Shown here piece by piece: positions 49,483 through 58,461 of a DNA stretch of 64,000 nucleotides. Within the stretch, counting starts at the first letter, position 1; every line of letters begins with the position of its first letter. The position numbers and the translations under genes were made by a program. Below the pieces are notes generated by a model, which made no database searches, was not told where the DNA came from, and was given only the letters and a program-made list of their open reading frames with translations. The stretch comes from an uncultured Rhodocyclaceae bacterium (GTDB lineage: Bacteria; Pseudomonadota; Gammaproteobacteria; Burkholderiales; Rhodocyclaceae), in contig CAKQRL010000011.1 of assembly GCA_934271525.1 (NCBI GenBank), positions 1-64,000 on the forward strand. The letters run 5' to 3'.

Positions 49483-51037
49483 TTTCCAAAAAATTTTAAA
49501 GTTTACCGTGGAAAATAAGAGTTTTATTTTTATTATTTTATTTGCTTTTTTGTTTGACGGTTATTTGATTGGTTGGGCAAGTTTAAACCCTTACAATTTC
49601 TTTTATGTGGGCGATGGCGACCACACTTGCCACCATTTGGCGTGGGTGTTTTTTCAAAATGAACCATGGCACTGGCCGCCGGGCGCCATTGAAACGCAAA
49701 ATATCGCTGCGCGAACCAGCATTGGTTTAACCGATTCTCTGCCGCTTGTTGCCTTTATTCTCAAAGCATTGGGGCTAGCAGGCAATTTCCAATATTTGGG
49801 TTTGTGGCAACTTTCTTGCCTTATTTTGATGGGCGTTTTTGGTGTGCTTTTTGCGCGGCAATGGACAAATTCTTCTGCCTTGCAATGTTTAACCGCCGCT
49901 TTTTTGATAATTGCTCCCGTGTTGCTTTTGCGTTTGGTGTGGCAAAGCGCGCTCTCGGCGCAATGGTTAATTGTTGCATCGCTTTATTTTTACCAAAAAC
50001 CGTGGCGTTTTGCGCCTTGGGCGGTTTTGGTGGGTATGGTTGCTTTAATACATCCTTATTTGATGGCGATGGTATTGCCGATTGCTTTATTCAAAGCCGC
50101 ATTTTCAAAAAAATGGTGGGCGATTGTTTGCTTTTTGGCGCTCTCTTTAATGCTTGTTTATTTGGCAGGGTATTTTGAAGGCAATAGTTTGCAAGATCAC
50201 GGCTTTGGCTACGCGCGTGCGCGTTTTTATTCTTTTTTTCGTCCGGAACTTTCTGAATTTTCGCTTTTTTTGGGGTTTGGCGTTTTGGCGCTGACGGTGA
50301 TTTTGGCGATTTCTCGTTTTTTTTATAAAAACAAAATTCAATTTTTATCAAAAGAATCCAAGGGTTTATGCTTGTGCGTTTTTTTGATTTTGGTTTTTGC
50401 GATGCTCACGCCCAGGTTTGGGCATTGGTGGCTTTTGGGTGATTTGGGCAATACTTTTCGCATCAATGGGCGTTTTGGTTGGGTGTTTGTTTATTTTTTC
50501 ACGCTTTTTGTGTGTGCGGGCATTATCCAAACCTTTTCCAAAAAAATTGCCATTTTTTTGTTGGCAGGCGCTTTTTTGTGGCAAATCAGCAGTTTGCATC
50601 CTTGGCACAATGTTTATGCTGAAAATGTCAAAATTATGGCAGAGCGCCGCGCCAACCCAAGAGCGCCAATGCTGGCAATGACTGAATTGCAAACTTATGC
50701 CCAAAATGCAAAAACGCTGATAATTTTTAAAAACTCTGAAATTGTGCCAAGTGTTTGGTGGGATTATGTTTTTGGCGCTTTGCCTTTTGCGCGTTATGCG
50801 GCCAATCACCAACTGCAAACAAATTTTTTGTGCCAAGCCAGGCCAGATAGAAAAGGCGCTTTTGCCTTTCAAAATCAAATCTTTGAAGATTTAAAAAATG
50901 GCAAGCGCGATGTTCAAACGCTGTATGTTTTTTTGAATGATTATTCTGCGGAATTTTTAAAAGAAAATTTACCGCCTGAAATTGCTGCTGATTTGGTGTT
51001 TTTTGAAAAATACACCCTTTTGCCAACCAAAAATTAA
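49475..51037 (+). CDS. DUF6311-like membrane protein, paralogue 3
   Basis: A 520-residue third copy with WVFFQNEPWHWPPGAIE, SIGLTDSLPLVAF and FRINGRFGWVFVY. The ATG at 49475 overlaps the previous gene by 8 bases. The N-terminus is about 15 residues longer than in the paralogues, and repeat unit R31 encodes KFTVENKS in that extension. Its composition is richer in GC-ending codons than paralogues 1 and 2, which suggests a separate origin or age. Confidence 0.75.
   Translation: MNNFQKILKFTVENKSFIFIILFAFLFDGYLIGWASLNPYNFFYVGDGDHTCHHLAWVFFQNEPWHWPPGAIETQNIAARTSIGLTDSLPLVAFILKALGLAGNFQYLGLWQLSCLILMGVFGVLFARQWTNSSALQCLTAAFLIIAPVLLLRLVWQSALSAQWLIVASLYFYQKPWRFAPWAVLVGMVALIHPYLMAMVLPIALFKAAFSKKWWAIVCFLALSLMLVYLAGYFEGNSLQDHGFGYARARFYSFFRPELSEFSLFLGFGVLALTVILAISRFFYKNKIQFLSKESKGLCLCVFLILVFAMLTPRFGHWWLLGDLGNTFRINGRFGWVFVYFFTLFVCAGIIQTFSKKIAIFLLAGAFLWQISSLHPWHNVYAENVKIMAERRANPRAPMLAMTELQTYAQNAKTLIIFKNSEIVPSVWWDYVFGALPFARYAANHQLQTNFLCQARPDRKGAFAFQNQIFEDLKNGKRDVQTLYVFLNDYSAEFLKENLPPEIAADLVFFEKYTLLPTKN
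49487..49517 (+). repeat. Single repeat unit R31 in paralogue 3
   Basis: AAAAAATTTTAAA and core GTTTACCGTGGA at 49501-49512, encoding Phe-Thr-Val-Glu-Asn in the N-terminal extension. Confidence 0.9.
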
Positions 51038-51108
51038 AATCCATGGTCAACGTTTTATTTTTTTGAAAAATAATTTTTGAAAAAAATTTTATGTTGACCG
51101 TGGAAAAT
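51036..51108. repeat. Convergent repeat pair R32, enlarged centre
   Basis: Cores 51040-51051 (CCATGGT, one mismatch) and 51093-51104. The TTTTTTTGAAAAATAA centre seems duplicated, which makes this the longest pair. It ends the glycan island. Confidence 0.88.
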
Positions 51109-51196
51109 TGGTTTTCATCAAAATCCGCGCATTTGCAAACAAGGCGGCTTTTTTTAAGTTATATTGACAAGCCCAACAACATTTACCAAAACCACC

Positions 51197-51997
51197 ATGT
51201 GCGAACTTTTAGGAATGAATTGCAATGTGCCAACCGACATTTGCTTTTCTTTTACCGGCTTTCGTGAGCGCGGCGGCGCAACCAATGTTCACGCCGATGG
51301 CTGGGGCATCGCCTTTTTTGAAGGACAAGGCGCAAGGCTTTTTTTGGACCCCACGCCCAGCGCCAAATCGCCTTTGGCAGAATGGGTGAAGGCTTATCCC
51401 ATTCATTCAACCAACGTCATCGCGCATATTCGCAAAGCCACCAAAGGCGCGGTTGGTTTGGAAAATACGCATCCTTTTTGCCGCGAATTGTGGGGGCGTT
51501 ATTGGATTTTTGCGCACAATGGCGATTTGAAAAATTTTTATCCAACTTTCAATGGTAGTGTTTTGCCCGTTGGCAAAACCGATTCTGAGCGCGCATTTTG
51601 TTTGATTTTGCAAACCTTGCGCGCGCGTTTTCACAAGGCGCCAAGTGAAGAAGCACTTTTTGAAAGCATTTGCCAAATCACTTTGGAAATTGCCGAATTT
51701 GGCGAGTGCAATTTTTTGCTCTCGCAAGGCGATTCACTTTTTGCGCACGCATCAACGCGTCTTTCTTACATTGTGCGGCAAGCGCCTTTTCAAACGGCGC
51801 ATTTAAAAGACCAAGATTTAAGCGTGGATTTTCAAAAAGTGACCAACGACACCGACCGCGTGGCAATTGTGGCAACGCTTCCTTTAACCGATGATGAAAT
51901 TTGGAATGAAATTCCCGCGGGCACTTTGTGTGAATTTAAAGATGGCGCTTTGATTCGCCAAGCCAAAACCAAAGTTGGCGTGCGCGCAACGCCTTAA
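51197..51997 (+). CDS. Class II glutamine amidotransferase, YafJ type
   Basis: A 266-residue Ntn-type amidotransferase. Cys2 (MCELLGMN) becomes the N-terminal nucleophile. Further motifs are HADGWGIAFF, AHIRKAT and FAHNGDL. YafJ-like proteins are stand-alone glutaminase domains of uncertain acceptor. The ATG at 51197 was chosen because only this start exposes the catalytic cysteine; an upstream in-frame codon at 51164 would bury it. No Shine-Dalgarno is visible. Confidence 0.88.
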   Translation: MCELLGMNCNVPTDICFSFTGFRERGGATNVHADGWGIAFFEGQGARLFLDPTPSAKSPLAEWVKAYPIHSTNVIAHIRKATKGAVGLENTHPFCRELWGRYWIFAHNGDLKNFYPTFNGSVLPVGKTDSERAFCLILQTLRARFHKAPSEEALFESICQITLEIAEFGECNFLLSQGDSLFAHASTRLSYIVRQAPFQTAHLKDQDLSVDFQKVTNDTDRVAIVATLPLTDDEIWNEIPAGTLCEFKDGALIRQAKTKVGVRATP

Positions 51998-52030
51998 AAT
52001 TTTTCAAGCGTTTTGTTTTTTTAATTTTAA

Positions 52031-52066
52031 AAAAATCCACGGTCAACTTAAAAAAAATTTCAAATT
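52031..52066 (-). repeat. Single repeat unit R33 upstream of metH
   Basis: Core TCCACGGTCAAC at 52036-52047, then TTAAAAAAAATTTC. It lies in the short gap before metH; no cobalamin riboswitch fits there. Confidence 0.87.
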
Positions 52067-52095
52067 TTTTTCAAATCAACTGATATTCAAAAAAA

Positions 52096-55000
52096 ATGCA
52101 AACAGACCAAACCGCACTTTTAAAAGAACTTTTGCAACAACGCATTTTGATTTTGGATGGCGCCATGGGCACGATGATTCAGCGCCACCATTTGCAAGAA
52201 GAAGATTACCGCGGCAAGCGTTTTATCCAACACAAAAGCGACTTAAAAGGCAACAACGATTTGTTGCTTTTAACCCAACCGCAAATTATTGCCGATATTC
52301 ATCGCGCTTATTTAGAAGCCGGCGCGGATATTATTGAAACCTGCACCTTTAACGCCAATCGTTTTTCCCAAGCGGATTACCATTTGGAAGAATGGGTTGC
52401 CGAATTGAATTTCATGGGTGCCAAAATTGCCCGCCAATTGTGCGATGAATTTAACCAACAAACGCCCGAAAAACCGCGCTTTGTGGCGGGCGTTTTGGGG
52501 CCAACGGGCAAAACGCTTTCTATTTCGCCCGATATGAACGACCCGGCTTTTCGCAATATTACATTTGATGAATTGCTTGCCGCTTATGAAGAATCTGCTG
52601 AAAATTTAATCCAAGGCGGCGCGGATATTTTGCTCATTGAAACCGTTTTTGATACGTTAAACGCCAAAGCCGCCGTTGTTGCCATAGAAAATGTTTTTTT
52701 GCGTTTGCAAGCGCGCTTGCCGATTATGATATCCGGCACCATCACCGATGCTTCGGGCAGAACTTTATCTGGCCAAACTGCCCAAGCTTTTTGGAATTCT
52801 TTAAGGCATTCCAAACCGCTTTCTTTTGGTTTTAATTGCGCATTGGGCGCCAAAGAAATGCGCGCGCACATTGCCCAAATTGCCCAAATTTGCGATTGTT
52901 TTGTATCGGCGCATCCCAATGCTGGTTTGCCCAATGCCTTTGGCGGTTACGATGAAACGCCTGAAATGTTGGCAAACGATTTACAAGAATGGGCGCAAAG
53001 CGGCATTGTCAACATTTTGGGCGGTTGTTGCGGCACCACGCCTGAACATATTTTGGCAATCCATCAAGCGGTTAAAAACAAAACACCACGCGAAATTCCC
53101 ACAATCAAGCCAGAATTGCGTTTGTCGGGTTTGGAAGCCTTTAACGTGAATGAAAAATCGCTTTTTGTGAATGTGGGCGAACGCACGAACGTTACCGGCT
53201 CCAAAGCCTTTGCCAAAATGATTATTGAAGAGCGCTATGTGGATGCCATTAGCGTTGCGCGCCAGCAAGTTGAAAACGGCGCACAAATTATTGACATCAA
53301 TATGGATGAAGCCATGTTGGATGCGCCTTACGCTATGCGGCATTTTTTAAATTTAATTGCATCTGAACCCGACATTGCGCGCGTGCCCGTGATGATAGAT
53401 TCTTCCAACTGGCAAGTATTGGAAGTCGGCTTAAAATGCTTGCAAGGCAAAGGCATTGTCAATTCCATTTCCTTAAAAGAAGGCGAAGAAAAATTTTTGC
53501 ACCACGCCCGCATTTGCCAAAAATACGGCGCGGCAGCCGTTGTGATGGCATTTGATGAAAAAGGGCAAGCCGATAGTTTTGAACGCAAAAAAGAAATTTG
53601 CGCGCGCGCTTACCAACTTTTAACCCAAAATGGTTTTCCAGCCGAAGACATTATTTTTGACCCCAATGTTTTTGCCATTGCCACAGGTTTGGCTGAACAC
53701 AATCATTATGCGGTGGATTTTATTGAAGCGGTGGCGTGGATTAAGCAAAACTTGCCGCACGCGTGGGTATCTGGCGGCATTTCCAATGTTTCGTTTAGTT
53801 TTCGCGGCAACAATTTGATGCGCGAAGCCATTCACACGGTTTTTCTCAAATATGCCATTGAAAACGGCTTAACCATGGGCATTGTCAATGCTGGAATGCT
53901 CGGCATTTATGATGATTTAGAAAAAAATTTAAAGTTGACCGTGGAAAATGCGGTTTTGGATAAAAATCCAGAAGCCGCCGATGCTTTATTGGAATTGGCG
54001 CAAAATTTAAAAGGCGATTCCCAACATTCCAAAACCCAACAAGCGGATTTGTCTTGGCGCACATTGCCCGTAGAAGAGCGCATTTCTTACGCCTTGGTCA
54101 AAGGAATGACCGATTTTATTCAAATGGATACCGAAGAATGCCGCGTGCAATTTTTAGAAAAAAATCTGCCGCCCTTAAATGTGATTGAAGGGCCATTGAT
54201 GGCGGGAATGAACACCGTTGGCGAATTGTTTGGTCAAGGCAAAATGTTTTTGCCGCAAGTGGTGAAATCCGCCCGCGTGATGAAAGAAGCCGTGGCGCAT
54301 TTGTTGCCGTTTATTGAAGCAGACAAAGAAAAAGCGCAATCCAAAGGCAAAATTTTGCTGGCAACCGTCAAAGGCGATGTGCATGATATTGGCAAAAACA
54401 TTGTGGGCGTGGTGTTGGGTTGCAATGGTTATGAAGTGATTGACTTGGGCGTGATGGTGCCGTGCGAAACCATTTTGGATGAAGCCCAAAAACACCAAGT
54501 GGATATCATCGGTTTGTCGGGTTTAATTACGCCATCCTTAGAAGAAATGGTTTTTGTGGCAAGCGAAATGGCGCGGCTAAAAATGCCGCAACCGCTTTTA
54601 ATTGGTGGGGCAACCACATCGCGCGCGCATACGGCAATTAAAATTGCGCCAGCCAACCCCGAAGGGTGCGTGGTTTATGTGCGCGATGCTTCGCAATCGG
54701 TAGGCGTTGCCACGCAATTGCTTTCAAAAACGCATTCGGCTTTGTTTAAAGCTCAAAACAAAAAAATGCAACAACAAACCGCGCGCGATTATGCCCAGAA
54801 AAAAAGCGCCACCTTAATTTCCCTTGAAGAAGCGCGCCAAAATCCACAACCTTTTGGCGATTTTGTGCCCACCACGCCGAATTTTTTAGGACGCCAAATT
54901 ATTGATTTTGATTTGAAAACGCTTTGTGATTTCATTGATTGGTCGCCTTTTTTTGCTTCTTGGGATATTGCTGGAAAATACCCGCAAATTTTTAATCACC

Positions 55001-55758
55001 CACAAAAAGGCAAAGTGGCAAAAGAATTGTTTTTTGATGCCCAAAAAATGTTATCCCAACTGGTAGAAGAAAAATGGCTTAGCGCCCGCGCGGTTTTGGG
55101 AATTTATCCTGCCCAGCGCCAAGGCGATGATATTGTTTTTTACCAAAACAACCAACGCCGCCAAACGCTTTGCACCATTTTGGGATTGCGCCAGCAACAC
55201 AAGCAACCCAAAGGACATTTTAATACGGCGCTTTGCGATTTTATTGGTGCGCAAGAAACGCCCGATTTTGCGGCGATGTTTGCCTTAACCGCTGGATTAA
55301 ACATTGACGAACATTTGCAAGATTTTACCGGCGATGATTACAACCAAATTTTATTAAAAGCCTTGGCAGACCGCTTGGCAGAAGCGGCGGCGGAATTTTT
55401 GCATTTTCAAGTGCGCACCCAATTTTGGGGTTATGCGCCCAATGAAACCTTAAACAACGAACATTTGATTGCGGAAAAATTCCAAGGCATACGCCCGGCG
55501 CCCGGTTATGCCGCTTGCCCCGACCACAGCCAAAAACGGCGCATTTTTGCCGCATTAAATGCCAATGAAATTGGAATGACTTTAACCGAATCAACCGCAA
55601 TGCAACCCGCGGCTTCCGTTTGCGGCTTGATGATTGCGCACCCTTTGGTGCGTTATTTTGCCATTCCCAAAATTGGAGAAGACCAATTGTTGGATTGGGC
55701 AGCGCGCGCAAAAATGGCTGAACAAGAAGCACGCAAATGGCTCGCCCCGATTTTGTAA
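52096..55758 (+). CDS. metH: Cobalamin-dependent methionine synthase
   Basis: Full-length 1220-residue enzyme transferring methyl from methyltetrahydrofolate to homocysteine. Domains in order: homocysteine binding with zinc ligands (NCALGA, GGCCGTTPEH), folate binding (VNVGERTNVTGS), B12 binding with the axial-histidine motif DVHDIGKN near residue 760, and the reactivation domain ending with RPAPGYAACPDHSQK. Repeat unit R34 encodes KLTVENA near residue 613, in the linker after the folate domain, and aligns without a gap to E. coli MetH as I recall it. Confidence 0.96.
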   Translation: MQTDQTALLKELLQQRILILDGAMGTMIQRHHLQEEDYRGKRFIQHKSDLKGNNDLLLLTQPQIIADIHRAYLEAGADIIETCTFNANRFSQADYHLEEWVAELNFMGAKIARQLCDEFNQQTPEKPRFVAGVLGPTGKTLSISPDMNDPAFRNITFDELLAAYEESAENLIQGGADILLIETVFDTLNAKAAVVAIENVFLRLQARLPIMISGTITDASGRTLSGQTAQAFWNSLRHSKPLSFGFNCALGAKEMRAHIAQIAQICDCFVSAHPNAGLPNAFGGYDETPEMLANDLQEWAQSGIVNILGGCCGTTPEHILAIHQAVKNKTPREIPTIKPELRLSGLEAFNVNEKSLFVNVGERTNVTGSKAFAKMIIEERYVDAISVARQQVENGAQIIDINMDEAMLDAPYAMRHFLNLIASEPDIARVPVMIDSSNWQVLEVGLKCLQGKGIVNSISLKEGEEKFLHHARICQKYGAAAVVMAFDEKGQADSFERKKEICARAYQLLTQNGFPAEDIIFDPNVFAIATGLAEHNHYAVDFIEAVAWIKQNLPHAWVSGGISNVSFSFRGNNLMREAIHTVFLKYAIENGLTMGIVNAGMLGIYDDLEKNLKLTVENAVLDKNPEAADALLELAQNLKGDSQHSKTQQADLSWRTLPVEERISYALVKGMTDFIQMDTEECRVQFLEKNLPPLNVIEGPLMAGMNTVGELFGQGKMFLPQVVKSARVMKEAVAHLLPFIEADKEKAQSKGKILLATVKGDVHDIGKNIVGVVLGCNGYEVIDLGVMVPCETILDEAQKHQVDIIGLSGLITPSLEEMVFVASEMARLKMPQPLLIGGATTSRAHTAIKIAPANPEGCVVYVRDASQSVGVATQLLSKTHSALFKAQNKKMQQQTARDYAQKKSATLISLEEARQNPQPFGDFVPTTPNFLGRQIIDFDLKTLCDFIDWSPFFASWDIAGKYPQIFNHPQKGKVAKELFFDAQKMLSQLVEEKWLSARAVLGIYPAQRQGDDIVFYQNNQRRQTLCTILGLRQQHKQPKGHFNTALCDFIGAQETPDFAAMFALTAGLNIDEHLQDFTGDDYNQILLKALADRLAEAAAEFLHFQVRTQFWGYAPNETLNNEHLIAEKFQGIRPAPGYAACPDHSQKRRIFAALNANEIGMTLTESTAMQPAASVCGLMIAHPLVRYFAIPKIGEDQLLDWAARAKMAEQEARKWLAPIL
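53917..53949 (+). repeat. Single repeat unit R34 inside metH
   Basis: AGAAAAAAATTTAAA and core GTTGACCGTGGA at 53934-53945, encoding Leu-Thr-Val-Glu-Asn. Confidence 0.92.
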
Positions 55759-55802
55759 ATTTTTTTTTTTGATTTTTAAATTTTTAAATGAATACAATTT
55801 AA

Positions 55803-55862
55803 AAAAAATCCACGGTCAACGTCAATTTTTTTGAAAAAAACAATTGGTTTACCGTGGATTAT
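55803..55862. repeat. Convergent repeat pair R35
   Basis: Cores 55809-55820 and 55847-55858 around CAATTTTTTTGAAAAAAACAATTG. Variable bases C and T do not pair. It lies at the convergent ends of metH and the restriction-modification gene, whose stop is at 55859-55861. Confidence 0.93.
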
Positions 55863-58360
55863 TCTAATAAAAATTCATATTCATAAATTTTGGGTTCTAT
55901 TTTTTGCGCCAATATTTTTTGCGCATTTTTTAAATTGTTTAATAATTCTGTATATTTTAAATCTTCCGATTTTGGATTCATTCTGCCTTTTTCACTGCGC
56001 CCTTGGAAAAATTCTTTAATATCGTAAAAAGACGCATTGCGAGAATATTTTACTTGATCATTTATCTTCCAAGAATTTCTTTTATCACTTGCAACTTGAT
56101 GATAATAAACATAAATTGCTTTGGCAGCGCTTAAAACACTTTGCGCTTCAATAGAAAATTCCATGGGCTTTGTTGGAATAAAAGATTGCACATTTTTTCC
56201 TAAAAAATCATCATTGTTGGATTTTATTCTCCCAGCCATAAAATCCAATAAGAAATGGGATTCAAATGCTTCTTGGACATTTAATTCTTTTTCTGTAAAT
56301 GGAATTAAATGATTCACGTCTTTTTTGCCTGAAACAGTATTTTGCCCGTGGAACAAAGCATAAATAAAACAATTGTTTTGAAAATCCACGTCTTTTTGCC
56401 ACTTTTTATTCGGGTATAAAAATTGATCTCTATCATTTATCCATGTTGCAGGTATTGTATGGCGAACAGATAAATAAATAAATCCTTCAATTAAATTCTT
56501 TTCATTGAGTGCAGCATAAGGAACGCAACGTGTTCCTTTATTATTTAAAAGACAAATATATTTTTGGTTTTGAAAATCAGGTGCGCCACCACCAAGAAAA
56601 AATTTTGCAGGACTATCATTTCTAAAATCAGCAAGCCATTTATTAATGCTATTATCTTTTCTACAACCAAATGTTTTCTTGCCCAACAAATTACATTGAT
56701 TGTCAAAAATATCTTGTTTTATAGAAACTATTTTTTCGTTGCTTTTGCTGTCCCAAATTGAAAATGAAATAGGAAATTTTCCATTTACATTATCAAAAGT
56801 TTCAGATGGGCAAACAAAGCCTTTTAAAAACTTTGCATTTATTTTATCTCTAAAAACAATGCAAGAATTTGAATTTACATATTTTAATTTTGAAAAACTT
56901 GCCATTTTGCAACCCTTGATTTCTTTTAAAATTCTAATAAAAAACTGCATGAAAAGCTCTCTATTTCCACGACTTAAAAATTCTTTGTATGCTTTCCCAA
57001 TTTTTGTTTCCTGAATTTGCGGCTTGTTTTTTCCATTTCCTTGCACTGTCTTGGCAGAACTAGCTTCCGCATAAGGCGGATTGATAAAAATCACCAATTT
57101 TTCAGGTTTGTTTTGAATAATTCTTTGCAAATTATCGGGTAGTTTTTCAAAATCATCATTCAAAAAATCAAATTGAAAAATATGGTTTTCTAATAAATCT
57201 AATTTTTCATTTTCATTTTTGGCTTCCATTTTGATGAGATTTTTCATCATCACCACATCATTTAAATCAATGGTTGATGCGAAAATTCGGGCAGGATTTT
57301 TTAAACCAACCAATAAATTCCCTGTGCCTGCGGCGCAATCCCAAATATAATATTCATTTTCCCAATTTTCACCCAAAGAATCTTTTAAATATTCTTGCGC
57401 TTTTTTAACCCAAACCGATGGCGTAAAAAATGCGCCTTTTCTTTCCCGAATATCTTTTGGCGCCAATTTATCTCGGCGATTAAATATTTCCATCCAAAAT
57501 TGTTCTGCTGGCGGACGTTTATACATTTTCCAAAAATTCGTATGAATTTCAGGTTTAATAATTTCAATTTCAATATCCAAATCGCGGTCTTTAAAAATTC
57601 CTGTATCTTGTTTGTATTTAAAATGGTAAATTTTTTCACCATCTGCTTTTTTATCCAAAATAATGCGCAGGTTTTTATTTAATGTTTTGTCATTTTCACT
57701 GATTAAATCGGCAAGAAAAAAATCGCTTTCCAACAAAATCATTTGATCGCGCAAACTTTCAAATTCCTTAAAATCAATCACTTCTTTTTCAAAAACTTCC
57801 AACAACCAGTTGGAATAAACATAATCAAAATTTTTATCCGTTACAACAACGGGATTCAATTCGCCTTTGGAAAGCGAGTTTGAAATAAAATGTTTTAATT
57901 CTTTCTCATTTTTTTCAAAATAAAAGATTTTGGCGTTTTCTTTAATAATTGCTTGAATGCGCGATTTTGTTTTAATAAATTCTTCCGCCAAATGATTGGA
58001 TGGCGTAATATTTTGCCAACTGATTTCATTAAATAAAGAAGAATCACAAAAATAGTTTAAAAAAGAATATTCAATAAAAGCAATTTTTTCAGAATCAAAA
58101 ACCGCTAAAAAAGGTGGTTTGGGAATATTTTGCAAATCGATATTCACACCGATGGTTAAAACAAGTTGGGTAAAACTATTTAAAATATCCGCCGTTTCTT
58201 TTTTGGCTTCTGCCCATAATAAATAAAAAGGCAAATCGGTGTTTTTTTGTTTTAAAGTAAAATCCAAGCGTGAAAAAGGCACATATTCAAATTTTTGAAA
58301 ATAATCTTGTGCGATTTTGATTTTTAATTCTTCTTCATTCAAAAATTCATAACTTTTCAC
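55859..58360 (-). CDS. Single-chain restriction-modification enzyme (type IIG-like)
   Basis: An 833-residue protein. The N-terminus has a PD-(D/E)xK nuclease pattern: Asp33 in RLDF, then Glu51-x-Lys53 in LLWAEAKK. The N6-adenine methylase core follows: RKGAFFTP (motif X, 307-314), DCAAGTGN (motif I, 341-348) and NPPY (427-430). The C-terminal part is probably the target-recognition domain. The start is GTG 58360 behind AAGGAA. It is strikingly AT-rich with few GCG codons, a sign of transfer. No separate methylase or specificity gene is near. Confidence 0.87.
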   Translation of the reverse strand: MKSYEFLNEEELKIKIAQDYFQKFEYVPFSRLDFTLKQKNTDLPFYLLWAEAKKETADILNSFTQLVLTIGVNIDLQNIPKPPFLAVFDSEKIAFIEYSFLNYFCDSSLFNEISWQNITPSNHLAEEFIKTKSRIQAIIKENAKIFYFEKNEKELKHFISNSLSKGELNPVVVTDKNFDYVYSNWLLEVFEKEVIDFKEFESLRDQMILLESDFFLADLISENDKTLNKNLRIILDKKADGEKIYHFKYKQDTGIFKDRDLDIEIEIIKPEIHTNFWKMYKRPPAEQFWMEIFNRRDKLAPKDIRERKGAFFTPSVWVKKAQEYLKDSLGENWENEYYIWDCAAGTGNLLVGLKNPARIFASTIDLNDVVMMKNLIKMEAKNENEKLDLLENHIFQFDFLNDDFEKLPDNLQRIIQNKPEKLVIFINPPYAEASSAKTVQGNGKNKPQIQETKIGKAYKEFLSRGNRELFMQFFIRILKEIKGCKMASFSKLKYVNSNSCIVFRDKINAKFLKGFVCPSETFDNVNGKFPISFSIWDSKSNEKIVSIKQDIFDNQCNLLGKKTFGCRKDNSINKWLADFRNDSPAKFFLGGGAPDFQNQKYICLLNNKGTRCVPYAALNEKNLIEGFIYLSVRHTIPATWINDRDQFLYPNKKWQKDVDFQNNCFIYALFHGQNTVSGKKDVNHLIPFTEKELNVQEAFESHFLLDFMAGRIKSNNDDFLGKNVQSFIPTKPMEFSIEAQSVLSAAKAIYVYYHQVASDKRNSWKINDQVKYSRNASFYDIKEFFQGRSEKGRMNPKSEDLKYTELLNNLKNAQKILAQKIEPKIYEYEFLLE

Positions 58361-58394
58361 GGCAATTCCTTGGATAAAATTTTTGCAATTTTAT

Positions 58395-58454
58395 AAAAAT
58401 CCACGGTGAACTTAAAATTTTTTCAAAAAAATAATGTGTTCACTGTGGATTTTT
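58395..58454. repeat. Convergent repeat pair R36
   Basis: Cores 58400-58411 and 58438-58449 (one mismatch, CACTGTGG). Nearly identical to R1 including the flanking GCAATTTTATAAAAAT. It lies upstream of the minus-strand restriction-modification gene and after flgN. Confidence 0.92.
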
Positions 58455-58461
58455 GAATATT

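Noticed and set aside
51998..52095. Cobalamin riboswitch before metH
   Set aside because: Fewer than 100 bases are available, and a repeat unit and A/T tracts fill them.
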